Below, in pieces: positions 1 to 6,430 of a stretch of 6,922 nucleotides of DNA. The DNA is from CAYGZA01 sp964354135. Its GTDB lineage: Bacteria; Planctomycetota; Planctomycetia; Pirellulales; Thermoguttaceae. The notes beneath the pieces were generated by a model. It searched no databases. It was not told where the DNA came from and saw only the letters and a list, made by a program, of their open reading frames with translations. The position numbers and the translations under genes are program-made. How positions within the stretch are numbered: the stretch's first letter is position 1; each line of letters starts with the position of its first letter. The stretch covers positions 1-6,922 of the forward strand of contig CAYGZA010000339.1 in NCBI GenBank assembly GCA_964354135.1. The letters are read 5' to 3'.

Positions 1-29
1 GGAAGTCTGCCCTGTCTGCCGCATTAGCT

Positions 30-68
30 CCCCTCTCCCGTCCGCGGGAGAGGGGCAGGGGGTGAGGG
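30..68. repeat. GC-rich perfect hairpin overlapping a G-quadruplex motif, 3' of the VWA gene
   Basis: CCCCTCTCCCG (30-40) and CGGGAGAGGGG (45-55) form a perfect 11-bp stem with a TCCG loop, ending 24 bp past the VWA stop codon. No T-tract follows on the minus strand (it reads AGCTAATGCGG), so it is not a standard intrinsic terminator, though it could shield the mRNA 3' end. The plus strand from 46 to 68 has four G-runs (3, 4, 5 and 3 G) with loops of 3, 2 and 3 nt, which fits the canonical G-quadruplex rule. The form, a stem plus a GGGTGAGGG tail, resembles dispersed REP-like palindromes seen in many GC-rich genomes. Confidence 0.7.
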
Positions 69-79
69 CACGCGGCGGT

Positions 80-3000
80 TCATTCGTTCTTCTGCTTCTC
101 CCACGCCTTCTGTTTCGCACGCAAAAGCCGGGCGGTGTAAGCATCTTCTTCTGCCTCCTGCTCGGGGAGCATGGACGGTGCGGGCCTGGCCGCCGTCGCC
201 GGCCGGGCGATGCCGGCGGCCCCCGTGTCCTCAAGCGCTGCCGGCGGGCGCCCGCTCTGGTCCGGGGCCTCGAATCGCGCGCCCGCCCGCAGCCGCTCCA
301 GGTGATCGTCCACTTCTGCCTTGCGGCTTCGCAGGCGTTCGATGGTCGGGGGGACAGCCGGCGACGGCCGCCGCCCCAAAAGCCCGGCAGCCAGCGGCGG
401 CACCCAGGCAAAACTCACCTGCACGCGGCGGACAAACACGTCGCCGAAAAACGCGCAGCTTGCCGCCAAGAGCAGGAAGGGCCAGATGTCCTGGCCGCTG
501 GTGGCCTTGGCCAGGTCTTGGCGGAAGGGATTCACCTCCAAGAGCGGCTCCAACCACGCGAACCCGTCCGGCGATTCGATCAGCTTGCCCGCGGTGCCTC
601 CCTCCGGCACCAACTGGGCGAGCTGTTCCAGGAGCGGCTGGTTCGTCTCCAGGGCCCGGAACTCGTCGGAGTACGGCACGTTGACGCCGGTGCGAAGCGG
701 GGCCTTGCCCGCCCCGGGGGTCACGACGACCATGTAGCTCCCGGCATCGCGGGCCGGGAAACTCCCGACGTAGCGGCCCGGGGCCGTCTGCTCCAGCTTG
801 ACGTCGATCCCCTGGAGGCCCGGTCCCACTGCCCCGCCTTGCACCTCCAGGTAGTTGAGGTACTGGTCGTCCTTGTCCAGGGCGTCGACGACGACGCGGA
901 CCTGGCCGTCGCGATAGTCCGTCGAGACGGTGAACTTCCCCTCGTCGCTCGACGGCCGCATCGACCAGCGGATCGTCTGCCCGAACAGCTTCGCGTAGTT
1001 CTCCCAATTGACCCACGCCCTGGTCCAGCGGGTCGTGCCGTCGCTGGTGAAAGCGACCGTGCGGCCGAGCCCGTAGGTCCAGCTCGCCAGGATCGTGCGA
1101 TTGCTCTCGGACCCGGCGGGAAGCGGAGAGATGAGCGACACCTTCACCAGCGGGTTTTCCTTTTTCGTGGTCAGGACAAAGCCCGTAATCGGCGGGAGGT
1201 CCCCGGAGATGCCGCTGACGATTTCCATCTCGGCCGAAGACGCGATCTCCGGCCGCACGCCCGCCGGACGCTCGAAGATCAACGGCTGGGCCACGCGGCG
1301 GGCCTCGCGCTGGAAGATCCGCGGCAGGGCCTTGGGATTGTTCACGGCGTAGTATTTCCCGCCCGTGTCCTTGGCCAGGTCCTGGAGCCTGCGGCTCTCG
1401 GCCGAGCCGTGGCACGCGACCGCCACCGTGGAGACGGTGATCTTGGCGTCCACGAGGCTCTGCTTGACGGCCAAGCTGGGGTCCGACGGGTCGCCGTCAC
1501 TGATGACGATGATGTGTTTCACTCCCGCGTCGGGGACGCCGAGAAGCCCTTCTCGGGCCATCACCAGCCCCGGATCGAAGTCGGGCATGTCGCCGGGGAC
1601 CATGCGGCTGAGCTTGCCCAGCATCTGCTCGCGGTTGGGCCCGACCACGAGCATCCCCGGGTCCCAAAGCCACTGCGTCCCGCGGCCGCCGAAGTGGATC
1701 ACGCCGCAGTAGTCCCGCGGCCCGAGGGCCTTGAGGGCCTCCTCGGCGATCACCTTCTGCCAGTAGTTGCCCTGGGGCATTTCCGAGGCGTGCATGATCA
1801 TGGCCAGGGCCCCGCGGGGCACCACCTTGGCGGCCTTGATCGTGAAATCGACGGGCATGGCCTTTTCCATCTCGGTGTTCGTCCATCCGCCGGCGCCGAA
1901 GCCGTTCTCCCCGCCGAGCATCACCAGGCCGGCTCCCATCTGCTGCGTATTGCGGACCATCATCTGGATCTGCCCGTCGGTGAATGCCTCCCGCGGGACG
2001 TTGGCCAGGATCACCGCGTCGAACTGCTGCAATTCGGCCAGGCTGGCGAAGGGCTGCTTGGTCGTGCGGGGGACGACCTCGATCTTGAATTCCCGCAGGG
2101 CCTGCGCCAGCCGGTCGTACTGGCCGGCCCTCTCGTGGTCTTCGATCAGGAGGACCAGGCCCTTGCCGCGGACGTGGGTGAAGGCCGTGGCGAGGTTGTT
2201 TTGCCGCATCGTGTCGTCTTGGGGATTGTCGGGCTTGAACTCGGCCTCGTAGGTGAAGAAGCCGGCCTCGGCAAGCTCCTGCCGCGCGGTGAAGACCTTC
2301 TTTCCCGGCGGCAGGGTCACGGCCTCGTCGCTGAGAACCACCGGCTGGCCGCCGATCTGCCGCTTCAGCACCAGGCGGCCCCTGACCTCGCCGGGGTCGT
2401 TGGCCGTGGGCTGTTTCGTGTTGGTGACGACGACCTTCAGGTCGAAGGGCTGTCCCTGGCGGATGTCGCTGGGGAGGACTGCGCGGTCGACGATCACTTC
2501 GCCGCGGCGCTGGTAGCGGATCGGCACCACGTCGATCCCCACCCCGGCCGCGGCGAGCGCCTGGGCTTGCTGGAGGCCGCTTTCCAGGTTCTCGTTGCCG
2601 TCGGTGACTACGACGATCCGCCGCGCGGCATCCTCCGGGAACGAGGCCTGCGCAAGCCGCATCGCCGCGGCCAGGTTCGTGTGCTCCGGATCGACAGGGC
2701 TCTCGACGGCCGCCGACACCGGGACGGTGAAATCGAACGGCGGGACCTCGATCGCCGCCTCGCGTCCGAAAACGATCACGCCCGCACGGTCCGCGCCTTG
2801 GCGGTGCTTCCCGATCGCGGCATTGACGTAGTCGATCATCGCCCGGCGGCCTTCCGGGGGAATGCTCAGCGACTGGTCCAAAAGGAAGATCGCGGTGACC
2901 CGCCGGCTCACGCGGACCATCTGCGCCTCCGCCAACGCGAGGATCACCAGCGCCAGGACCACGCTGCGGAAGCCCAAGGCGAACAGCCGGCGGCCCGTGC

Positions 3001-3103
3001 CCAAGGCGGCCAGCTTCCGCAGCCCAAGCCACCAGATCCCCGGCACCACCAAGAGCAGCAGGAGATACCAGGGCGATTCCAGCGCGAAGCGATACTCGGA
3101 CAT
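80..3103 (-). CDS. Membrane-anchored protein with VWA, GATase1-like and second degenerate VWA domains
   Basis: A large envelope protein of a type I associate with planctomycetes; its biochemical role is unknown. An N-terminal BatA-like region has membrane segments at about 11-28 and 40-60, separated by Arg/Lys, so residues after 60 should face the periplasm. VWA domain 1 (about 68-200) has a full MIDAS: DQSLS at 76-80, Thr142, and Asp168 in VVTDGNEN. A beta-rich linker (about 201-310) follows. A GATase1-like domain (about 313-422) contains MLGGENGFGAGGW, typical of the non-catalytic class I amidotransferase-like fold in such proteins. VWA domain 2 (about 429-605) keeps VISDGDPSD (Asp536) but has HASEM where DxSxS is expected. 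A further beta-rich region (about 640-870) has GRTVAFTSDGTTRW. The last membrane segment is about 872-892, followed by a 115-residue charged tail with two helical, possibly coiled-coil stretches. The ATG start directly precedes the membrane segments. The stop is TGA at 82-80. It lies downstream of the NHL gene on the same strand. Confidence 0.88.
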   Translation of the reverse strand: MSEYRFALESPWYLLLLLVVPGIWWLGLRKLAALGTGRRLFALGFRSVVLALVILALAEAQMVRVSRRVTAIFLLDQSLSIPPEGRRAMIDYVNAAIGKHRQGADRAGVIVFGREAAIEVPPFDFTVPVSAAVESPVDPEHTNLAAAMRLAQASFPEDAARRIVVVTDGNENLESGLQQAQALAAAGVGIDVVPIRYQRRGEVIVDRAVLPSDIRQGQPFDLKVVVTNTKQPTANDPGEVRGRLVLKRQIGGQPVVLSDEAVTLPPGKKVFTARQELAEAGFFTYEAEFKPDNPQDDTMRQNNLATAFTHVRGKGLVLLIEDHERAGQYDRLAQALREFKIEVVPRTTKQPFASLAELQQFDAVILANVPREAFTDGQIQMMVRNTQQMGAGLVMLGGENGFGAGGWTNTEMEKAMPVDFTIKAAKVVPRGALAMIMHASEMPQGNYWQKVIAEEALKALGPRDYCGVIHFGGRGTQWLWDPGMLVVGPNREQMLGKLSRMVPGDMPDFDPGLVMAREGLLGVPDAGVKHIIVISDGDPSDPSLAVKQSLVDAKITVSTVAVACHGSAESRRLQDLAKDTGGKYYAVNNPKALPRIFQREARRVAQPLIFERPAGVRPEIASSAEMEIVSGISGDLPPITGFVLTTKKENPLVKVSLISPLPAGSESNRTILASWTYGLGRTVAFTSDGTTRWTRAWVNWENYAKLFGQTIRWSMRPSSDEGKFTVSTDYRDGQVRVVVDALDKDDQYLNYLEVQGGAVGPGLQGIDVKLEQTAPGRYVGSFPARDAGSYMVVVTPGAGKAPLRTGVNVPYSDEFRALETNQPLLEQLAQLVPEGGTAGKLIESPDGFAWLEPLLEVNPFRQDLAKATSGQDIWPFLLLAASCAFFGDVFVRRVQVSFAWVPPLAAGLLGRRPSPAVPPTIERLRSRKAEVDDHLERLRAGARFEAPDQSGRPPAALEDTGAAGIARPATAARPAPSMLPEQEAEEDAYTARLLRAKQKAWEKQKNE

Positions 3104-3195
3104 GGACGCGAAGAGGCGAAGCAGGATCGCCTACCTTTGCCAGATGTCTCTGCCGCTATCCAACAAACCACACCCGCTCGTCATCTTGTTCTCGC
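3104..3195. other. Leader region upstream of the VWA gene
   Basis: Together with the heptamer array this forms the roughly 140-bp gap between the NHL and VWA genes. I see no convincing -35/-10 pair, and no Shine-Dalgarno precedes ATG 3103 (the minus strand reads GCGTCC just before it). Planctomycete genes often lack a clear Shine-Dalgarno. The VWA gene could be read through from rseP-NHL or have its own unrecognised promoter. Confidence 0.4.
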
Positions 3196-3251
3196 TCATC
3201 CTTCATCCCTCATCCTTCATCCTTTCCCCTTCATCCTTTCCCCTACATCCT
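3196..3251. repeat. Heptanucleotide tandem array at the 3' end of the NHL gene
   Basis: Eight 7-bp units run head to tail on the plus strand: TCATCCT, TCATCCC, TCATCCT, TCATCCT, TTCCCCT, TCATCCT, TTCCCCT and ACATCCT. On the minus strand the unit reads AGGATGA. The last unit forms the final codons of the NHL gene (Arg-Met-stop, stop at 3245-3243), and the rest lies in the spacer before the VWA gene. The pattern resembles the short tandemly repeated heptamers (STRR) described in cyanobacteria, but no function is known here. Confidence 0.85.
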
Positions 3252-4214
3252 CACGGTTTGCACCCGGTGGTTGTTGGTGTCCAAGACGTGGATCCTCCCC
3301 CGGCTGTCGCGCACAACGGCCCAAGGGTTGTACAATTGCCCGGGCTGGCGGCCGTGGGTTCCCCAGCAGCCGAGCGGCCGCCCGTCGCGGGCGAACTTCT
3401 GCACCCGGTGATTGCCGTACTCCGCTACGTAAACTGTCTGGTCGGGGCCGAGCACCAACCCGTAAGGATAGTAAAGTTCGCCCGGCAGGGCACCCTGGGA
3501 TCCCCAGTGGAAGAGGCGGCTCCCCTCCCGGTCGAAGACCTGGATGCGGTGGTTGCAGGCGTCGGTGACCCAGATGCGGTCCTGCTCGTCGACGGCGAGG
3601 CTCTGGGGGCGCGAGAAGCGCCCCGGCTCCGAGCCGTGGCCGCCCCATTGAAGAATGAACTGCCCGTCGCGGGTGAACTTCTGAACCCGGTCGTACTCGC
3701 CGTATTCCGACACGTAGTAGTCGCCGTGGGAGTCCTGGGCCACGTCGGTGACGAAGCCGAACTGGCCGGGCTGCTCCCCTTTCGTCCCGCCGATCGTCCG
3801 GAGCAATGCCCCGTCCGGCGAGTATATCAGCACGCGGTAGTAGTGGGTATCGGCCACCAGGACCCGGCCGTCGCGATCAATGGAGATCCCGGTCGGCCGG
3901 CCGTTGACGTGCTCCGGGGTCTGCCAGCCGCGGAGGTAGTTCCCCTCGGCGTCGAAGACCTGAATGCGGGCCGTCCAATCGACGATGTAGAGCTGGTCGC
4001 GGGCGTCGATCGCCATGGCCCGGGGTTTCTGGAGGCGGCCCTCGACGATCCCGAGTTGCCCCCACACCTTCTCCAGGCGCCCGATCGAGTCGGGGTCGCT
4101 GCCGCAGCCGGCCGGCAGGATGGCGAGGAGAGCAGCGAAGAGAAGCCGCCGGATGGCACCTTGCGGAGGGGCTGTTCGCGCCGTTTCTGCTGACGTGTAC
4201 CAGAACAGTCTCAC
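3243..4214 (-). CDS. NHL-repeat six-bladed beta-propeller lipoprotein
   Basis: This is a predicted exported lipid-anchored propeller; NHL propellers usually bind proteins or carbohydrate, and the ligand here is unknown. Numbering starts from GTG 4214 (323 aa). Arg residues, a hydrophobic stretch LLFAALLAI and the lipobox LPAGC (Cys37) form a signal-peptidase-II signal. Six NHL-type blades follow at about 64-97, 107-142, 155-191, 203-238, 250-285 and 297-323. Blades 4-6 carry the classic NHR(I/V)Q signature (221, 268, 315); blades 1-3 have diverged. Start choice: GTG 4214 is preceded by AAGGGG with a 7-nt gap and gives a 36-residue leader. ATG 4298 (351 aa) shares one base with the rseP TAA stop, but it would put 64 residues before the lipobox Cys and translate the repeat element, so it is less likely; some annotations may use it. 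The TAG stop lies in a heptamer repeat. Tight spacing behind rseP suggests co-transcription. Confidence 0.85.
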   Translation of the reverse strand: MRLFWYTSAETARTAPPQGAIRRLLFAALLAILPAGCGSDPDSIGRLEKVWGQLGIVEGRLQKPRAMAIDARDQLYIVDWTARIQVFDAEGNYLRGWQTPEHVNGRPTGISIDRDGRVLVADTHYYRVLIYSPDGALLRTIGGTKGEQPGQFGFVTDVAQDSHGDYYVSEYGEYDRVQKFTRDGQFILQWGGHGSEPGRFSRPQSLAVDEQDRIWVTDACNHRIQVFDREGSRLFHWGSQGALPGELYYPYGLVLGPDQTVYVAEYGNHRVQKFARDGRPLGCWGTHGRQPGQLYNPWAVVRDSRGRIHVLDTNNHRVQTVRM

Positions 4215-4283
4215 TGCGGAGCCCCTTGGTTCAAGCCAAACGCGATACGATCGCGGCTCGGCAGGAGCCTCGCCCTCCCGGGA
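4206..4283. repeat. Dispersed planctomycete-type hairpin element between rseP and the NHL gene
   Basis: The minus-strand translation of this stretch reads SREGEAPAEPRSYRVWLEP, and the plus strand reads RYDRGSAGASPSRDQ. I recognise the GEAPAEPR/GSAGASPSR pair from many spurious small ORFs in planctomycete genomes, which points to a dispersed intergenic repeat and not a gene. It contains two adjoining hairpins. CGCGAT (4241-4246) pairs with ATCGCG (4250-4255) over a 3-nt loop. GGCTC (4255-4259) pairs with GAGCC (4265-4269) over a 5-nt loop. The outer limits are approximate. Recognition is from memory; the inverted repeats are seen directly. Confidence 0.6.
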
Positions 4284-4297
4284 CCAGGGAAACCCCA

Positions 4298-6430
4298 TTA
4301 GAACCTGGGGATAAAGCGCAGGTCCAGCCCCATCACCCAAACCATCAGGGCCAGCAGCAAGAAGAGCCCCAGGTACGAAAGGCCGACAAAGACTCGCTCG
4401 TCCGGCAACTTGCCGGTGATCCCCTCGTAGGTGAGGAAGACCATGTGGCCGCCGTCCAGCACGGGAATGGGAAGAAAATTCAGCAGGGCCAGGTTGGCGC
4501 TGATGAGCGTCAGGAACATCAGCAGCTCCGACGTCCCCTCCGAGGCCGAGCGGTAGGCCATCTCGAACATCCCCACGGGACCGGCCAGCGCTTTCATCGA
4601 CACCTGCCCGGTCCCAAGCCGGTGGAGCGTGCGGAACACCAGGGTCAGGGAGTCCCACGTCTCCCAGGCCCCCAATGAGACTGCCTCGCCGAGCGACCGG
4701 GCCGTTACGTGGGTCGCCTGCGGCTCACAAAGGAACCCGCGGTCCGGGTTGAACCAGTCGGTCGCCGCGGCCGGCTCCAAGAGAGCGGTGCGGCCGCCCT
4801 GCAACTGAAGCTCCACCCGGGTCTCGGGGAGCGATTTCTGCAAGGCATAGAAGAAGGAGGGCCAGTTCGGCTCTTGATTGCCGAACTCCGTGGCCATCTC
4901 GTCTCCGTCGAATTCCCTGTACGCCTTGGAGTCCAGCTCCGTCAGCGATTCGCGATCCGGTGGGAGGAACTTGGCGGCGAGAATCACGTCGCCCGGTTGC
5001 ACGTCCGCTTGGGCCGCAGGGCCGTCCTTCCGGACGCCCTCCACCCGGTTCCCCACCCGATAGGCGATGCCCAGGGCGGGGGCCGACATCGGAATGCCGA
5101 CCGCAAGCGGCGTCTCGTACCAGTCCGCACGCCGCAGTCGAACGCGGATCTCCACCGGCTCTTGGGCCCCCTCGCGCTGGACCGTCAACGTGACGTCCGG
5201 CGACGTCTCCGCACGGCGGCGAAGCCGATCCGGCCATTGCACGGGGTCTCCGGGCGGCTCGCCGTCGATCTTGACAATGCGATCGCCCGCGCGGATCCCC
5301 GCGGCGGCCGCGGGCGATTCTTGCTGAATGGCCGTGATCTTCCCCATTTCCATCACCAGGCCCAAGTCCCGCATGGGGGCGGCGGGCAGGTCGATGCGAA
5401 TCTCCGCAGCCTGCTCGGCCGGCGCCGCCTGGCTGTCGCCCGGCGAGGGCGCACGCTCGACGGTGACCGAGAGCCTCTTCTCCGGGTGCAGGGCCAGGTG
5501 GGCCCGGAGCTGCCGGGCGTTCTCCACCGGCCGGCCGTCGATCTTCACGATGCGGTCCCCGCCCAGGAACTGGGGTCGGGCCGAAAAGGCCGGTGAGCCG
5601 GGATAGGCCGGGTGCTTCCGGCGGAGCGTCGTCGTAACGCCGTTCGTGATGCCGATCGTGGGCGCCAACATGGTGCGGTTCGGCGTGACCTCGACCCGCA
5701 CGGGCTGCTCCAAGCCCGGGCGCCGCACCACCATCGCCACGCCCTGCTCGATGTCCCCCAGCGAGATCGCCTTCTTCAGGTCCATGAAGCGGTGCATCCG
5801 CTTGCCGTTGATCTCCTCGATCCGGTCGCCCACCGTCAGACTGGCCTGCCAGGCGGCCTCCCCGGGAAGGACCTCGCCCACGGCGCATTCGAGTTGCCGG
5901 ACGCCCATGCCGTACGCGGCCATCGCCATCAGCAGGGCAAACACCAGGTTCATGGTCACGCCGGCCGAGATGATCGCCATCCGCTTGGGGACGCTCTGGG
6001 CCAGGTAGCTCCGCGGGTTGAACAGGGCCTCGGCAGCCGCCACGGCTTGCTCTTGCTGCGGCAGTGACTCGGGACCGGGTGGCGCCGGCGCCCCGCCCGG
6101 CGTTCCTTCGGCGGCCGCCGCCTTGGCCCGCTCGATCTCCGCGCGGAGCCGCGAGGGATTGTCCTCCTGGCCGAGCATCTTGACGTACCCGCCGATGGGC
6201 AGGATCCCGATCCCGTACTCGGTCTCGCCCCAACGGAATCGGCAGAGCTTCAGCCCCGCGATGTCGAAGCCGAGATAGAACTTATCGCACCTCACGCCGC
6301 AGAGCTTGGCGACGATGAAATGCCCCAATTCGTGGACGAAGATCACCATCCCCAGCCCGATGATGACCTTCAGCGCCGTCCAAACCCAAGCCGGATCCGA
6401 CCAGGCAAAAGCAATCAAGTACACACCCAA
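4298..6430 (-). CDS. rseP: RseP-type site-2 intramembrane zinc metalloprotease with four PDZ-like segments
   Basis: Site-2 proteases cut transmembrane substrates within the bilayer; in E. coli RseP releases sigma-E by cleaving the anti-sigma factor RseA. Residue numbers start from TTG 6430 (710 aa). The first membrane segment (about 16-37) ends in the zinc motif HELGH at 33-37. ILPIGGYVKMLGQED (76-90) is the conserved membrane-entering loop of the family. An Ala/Pro-rich insert (about 97-135) precedes a second membrane segment (151-175, with AGVTMN). Four PDZ-like segments follow at about 184-237, 275-327, 363-421 and 454-545. The second catalytic half holds NFLPIPVLDGGH with the zinc ligand Asp659, and the last membrane segment is about 680-702. 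E. coli RseP has 450 aa and two PDZ domains, so this one is expanded. The start was chosen by the AGGAGG 7 nt upstream; GTG 6424 is an alternative (708 aa). ATG 6526 would add a non-hydrophobic leader and overlap dxr by 112 nt, which is unlikely. The substrate here is unknown. Confidence 0.94.
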   Translation of the reverse strand: MGVYLIAFAWSDPAWVWTALKVIIGLGMVIFVHELGHFIVAKLCGVRCDKFYLGFDIAGLKLCRFRWGETEYGIGILPIGGYVKMLGQEDNPSRLRAEIERAKAAAAEGTPGGAPAPPGPESLPQQEQAVAAAEALFNPRSYLAQSVPKRMAIISAGVTMNLVFALLMAMAAYGMGVRQLECAVGEVLPGEAAWQASLTVGDRIEEINGKRMHRFMDLKKAISLGDIEQGVAMVVRRPGLEQPVRVEVTPNRTMLAPTIGITNGVTTTLRRKHPAYPGSPAFSARPQFLGGDRIVKIDGRPVENARQLRAHLALHPEKRLSVTVERAPSPGDSQAAPAEQAAEIRIDLPAAPMRDLGLVMEMGKITAIQQESPAAAAGIRAGDRIVKIDGEPPGDPVQWPDRLRRRAETSPDVTLTVQREGAQEPVEIRVRLRRADWYETPLAVGIPMSAPALGIAYRVGNRVEGVRKDGPAAQADVQPGDVILAAKFLPPDRESLTELDSKAYREFDGDEMATEFGNQEPNWPSFFYALQKSLPETRVELQLQGGRTALLEPAAATDWFNPDRGFLCEPQATHVTARSLGEAVSLGAWETWDSLTLVFRTLHRLGTGQVSMKALAGPVGMFEMAYRSASEGTSELLMFLTLISANLALLNFLPIPVLDGGHMVFLTYEGITGKLPDERVFVGLSYLGLFLLLALMVWVMGLDLRFIPRF
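5261..5557 (-). repeat. Near-identical 24-bp repeat in PDZ2 and PDZ3 of rseP
   Basis: The 24-bp segments at 5534-5557 and 5261-5284 match at 21 of 24 positions. Both encode the octapeptide DRIVKIDG, and all three differences are at synonymous third codon positions. They mark the same strand/turn of two neighbouring PDZ-like domains, residues 292-299 and 383-390. The span given covers both copies and the DNA between them. This fits duplication of a PDZ unit within the gene, although the rest of the two domains has diverged. Confidence 0.75.

Noticed and set aside
5..20. Direct repeat of GTCTGCC (5-11 and 14-20)
   Set aside because: Only two short copies at the window edge; not distinguishable from chance without the flanking sequence.
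30..55. Rho-independent terminator for the VWA gene
   Set aside because: The stem is strong, but no run of T follows on the minus strand, so a classic intrinsic terminator is not supported; listed as a hairpin instead.
3104..3195. Sigma-70-like promoter before the VWA gene
   Set aside because: A TTGGAT-like hexamer can be found, but no fitting -10 element at a proper distance; too weak to report.
3196..3251. CRISPR array
   Set aside because: Units are 7 bp with no spacers, so this is a simple tandem repeat.
62..3568. A 1168-codon open frame on the plus strand opposite the VWA and NHL genes
   Set aside because: It has no recognisable domain, is rich in Arg/Gly/Pro/His/Asp as expected from the complement of GC-rich codons, and opposes genes with clear family motifs. 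Low stop frequency at high GC explains its length.
2862..4193. Plus-strand open frame of 443 codons spanning the NHL gene and the spacer
   Set aside because: It crosses the heptamer array and an intergenic spacer and has no family motifs; the opposite strand encodes six clear NHL blades and a lipobox.
4299..4658. Upstream extension of the NHL gene to an ATG inside rseP
   Set aside because: It would lie out of frame over the rseP catalytic LDGGH region and put about 184 residues before the lipobox cysteine.
4709..5596. Plus-strand open frame opposite the rseP PDZ region
   Set aside because: Shadow of rseP: Arg/Gly/Leu-rich, without domain motifs, and its frame mirrors rseP codons.
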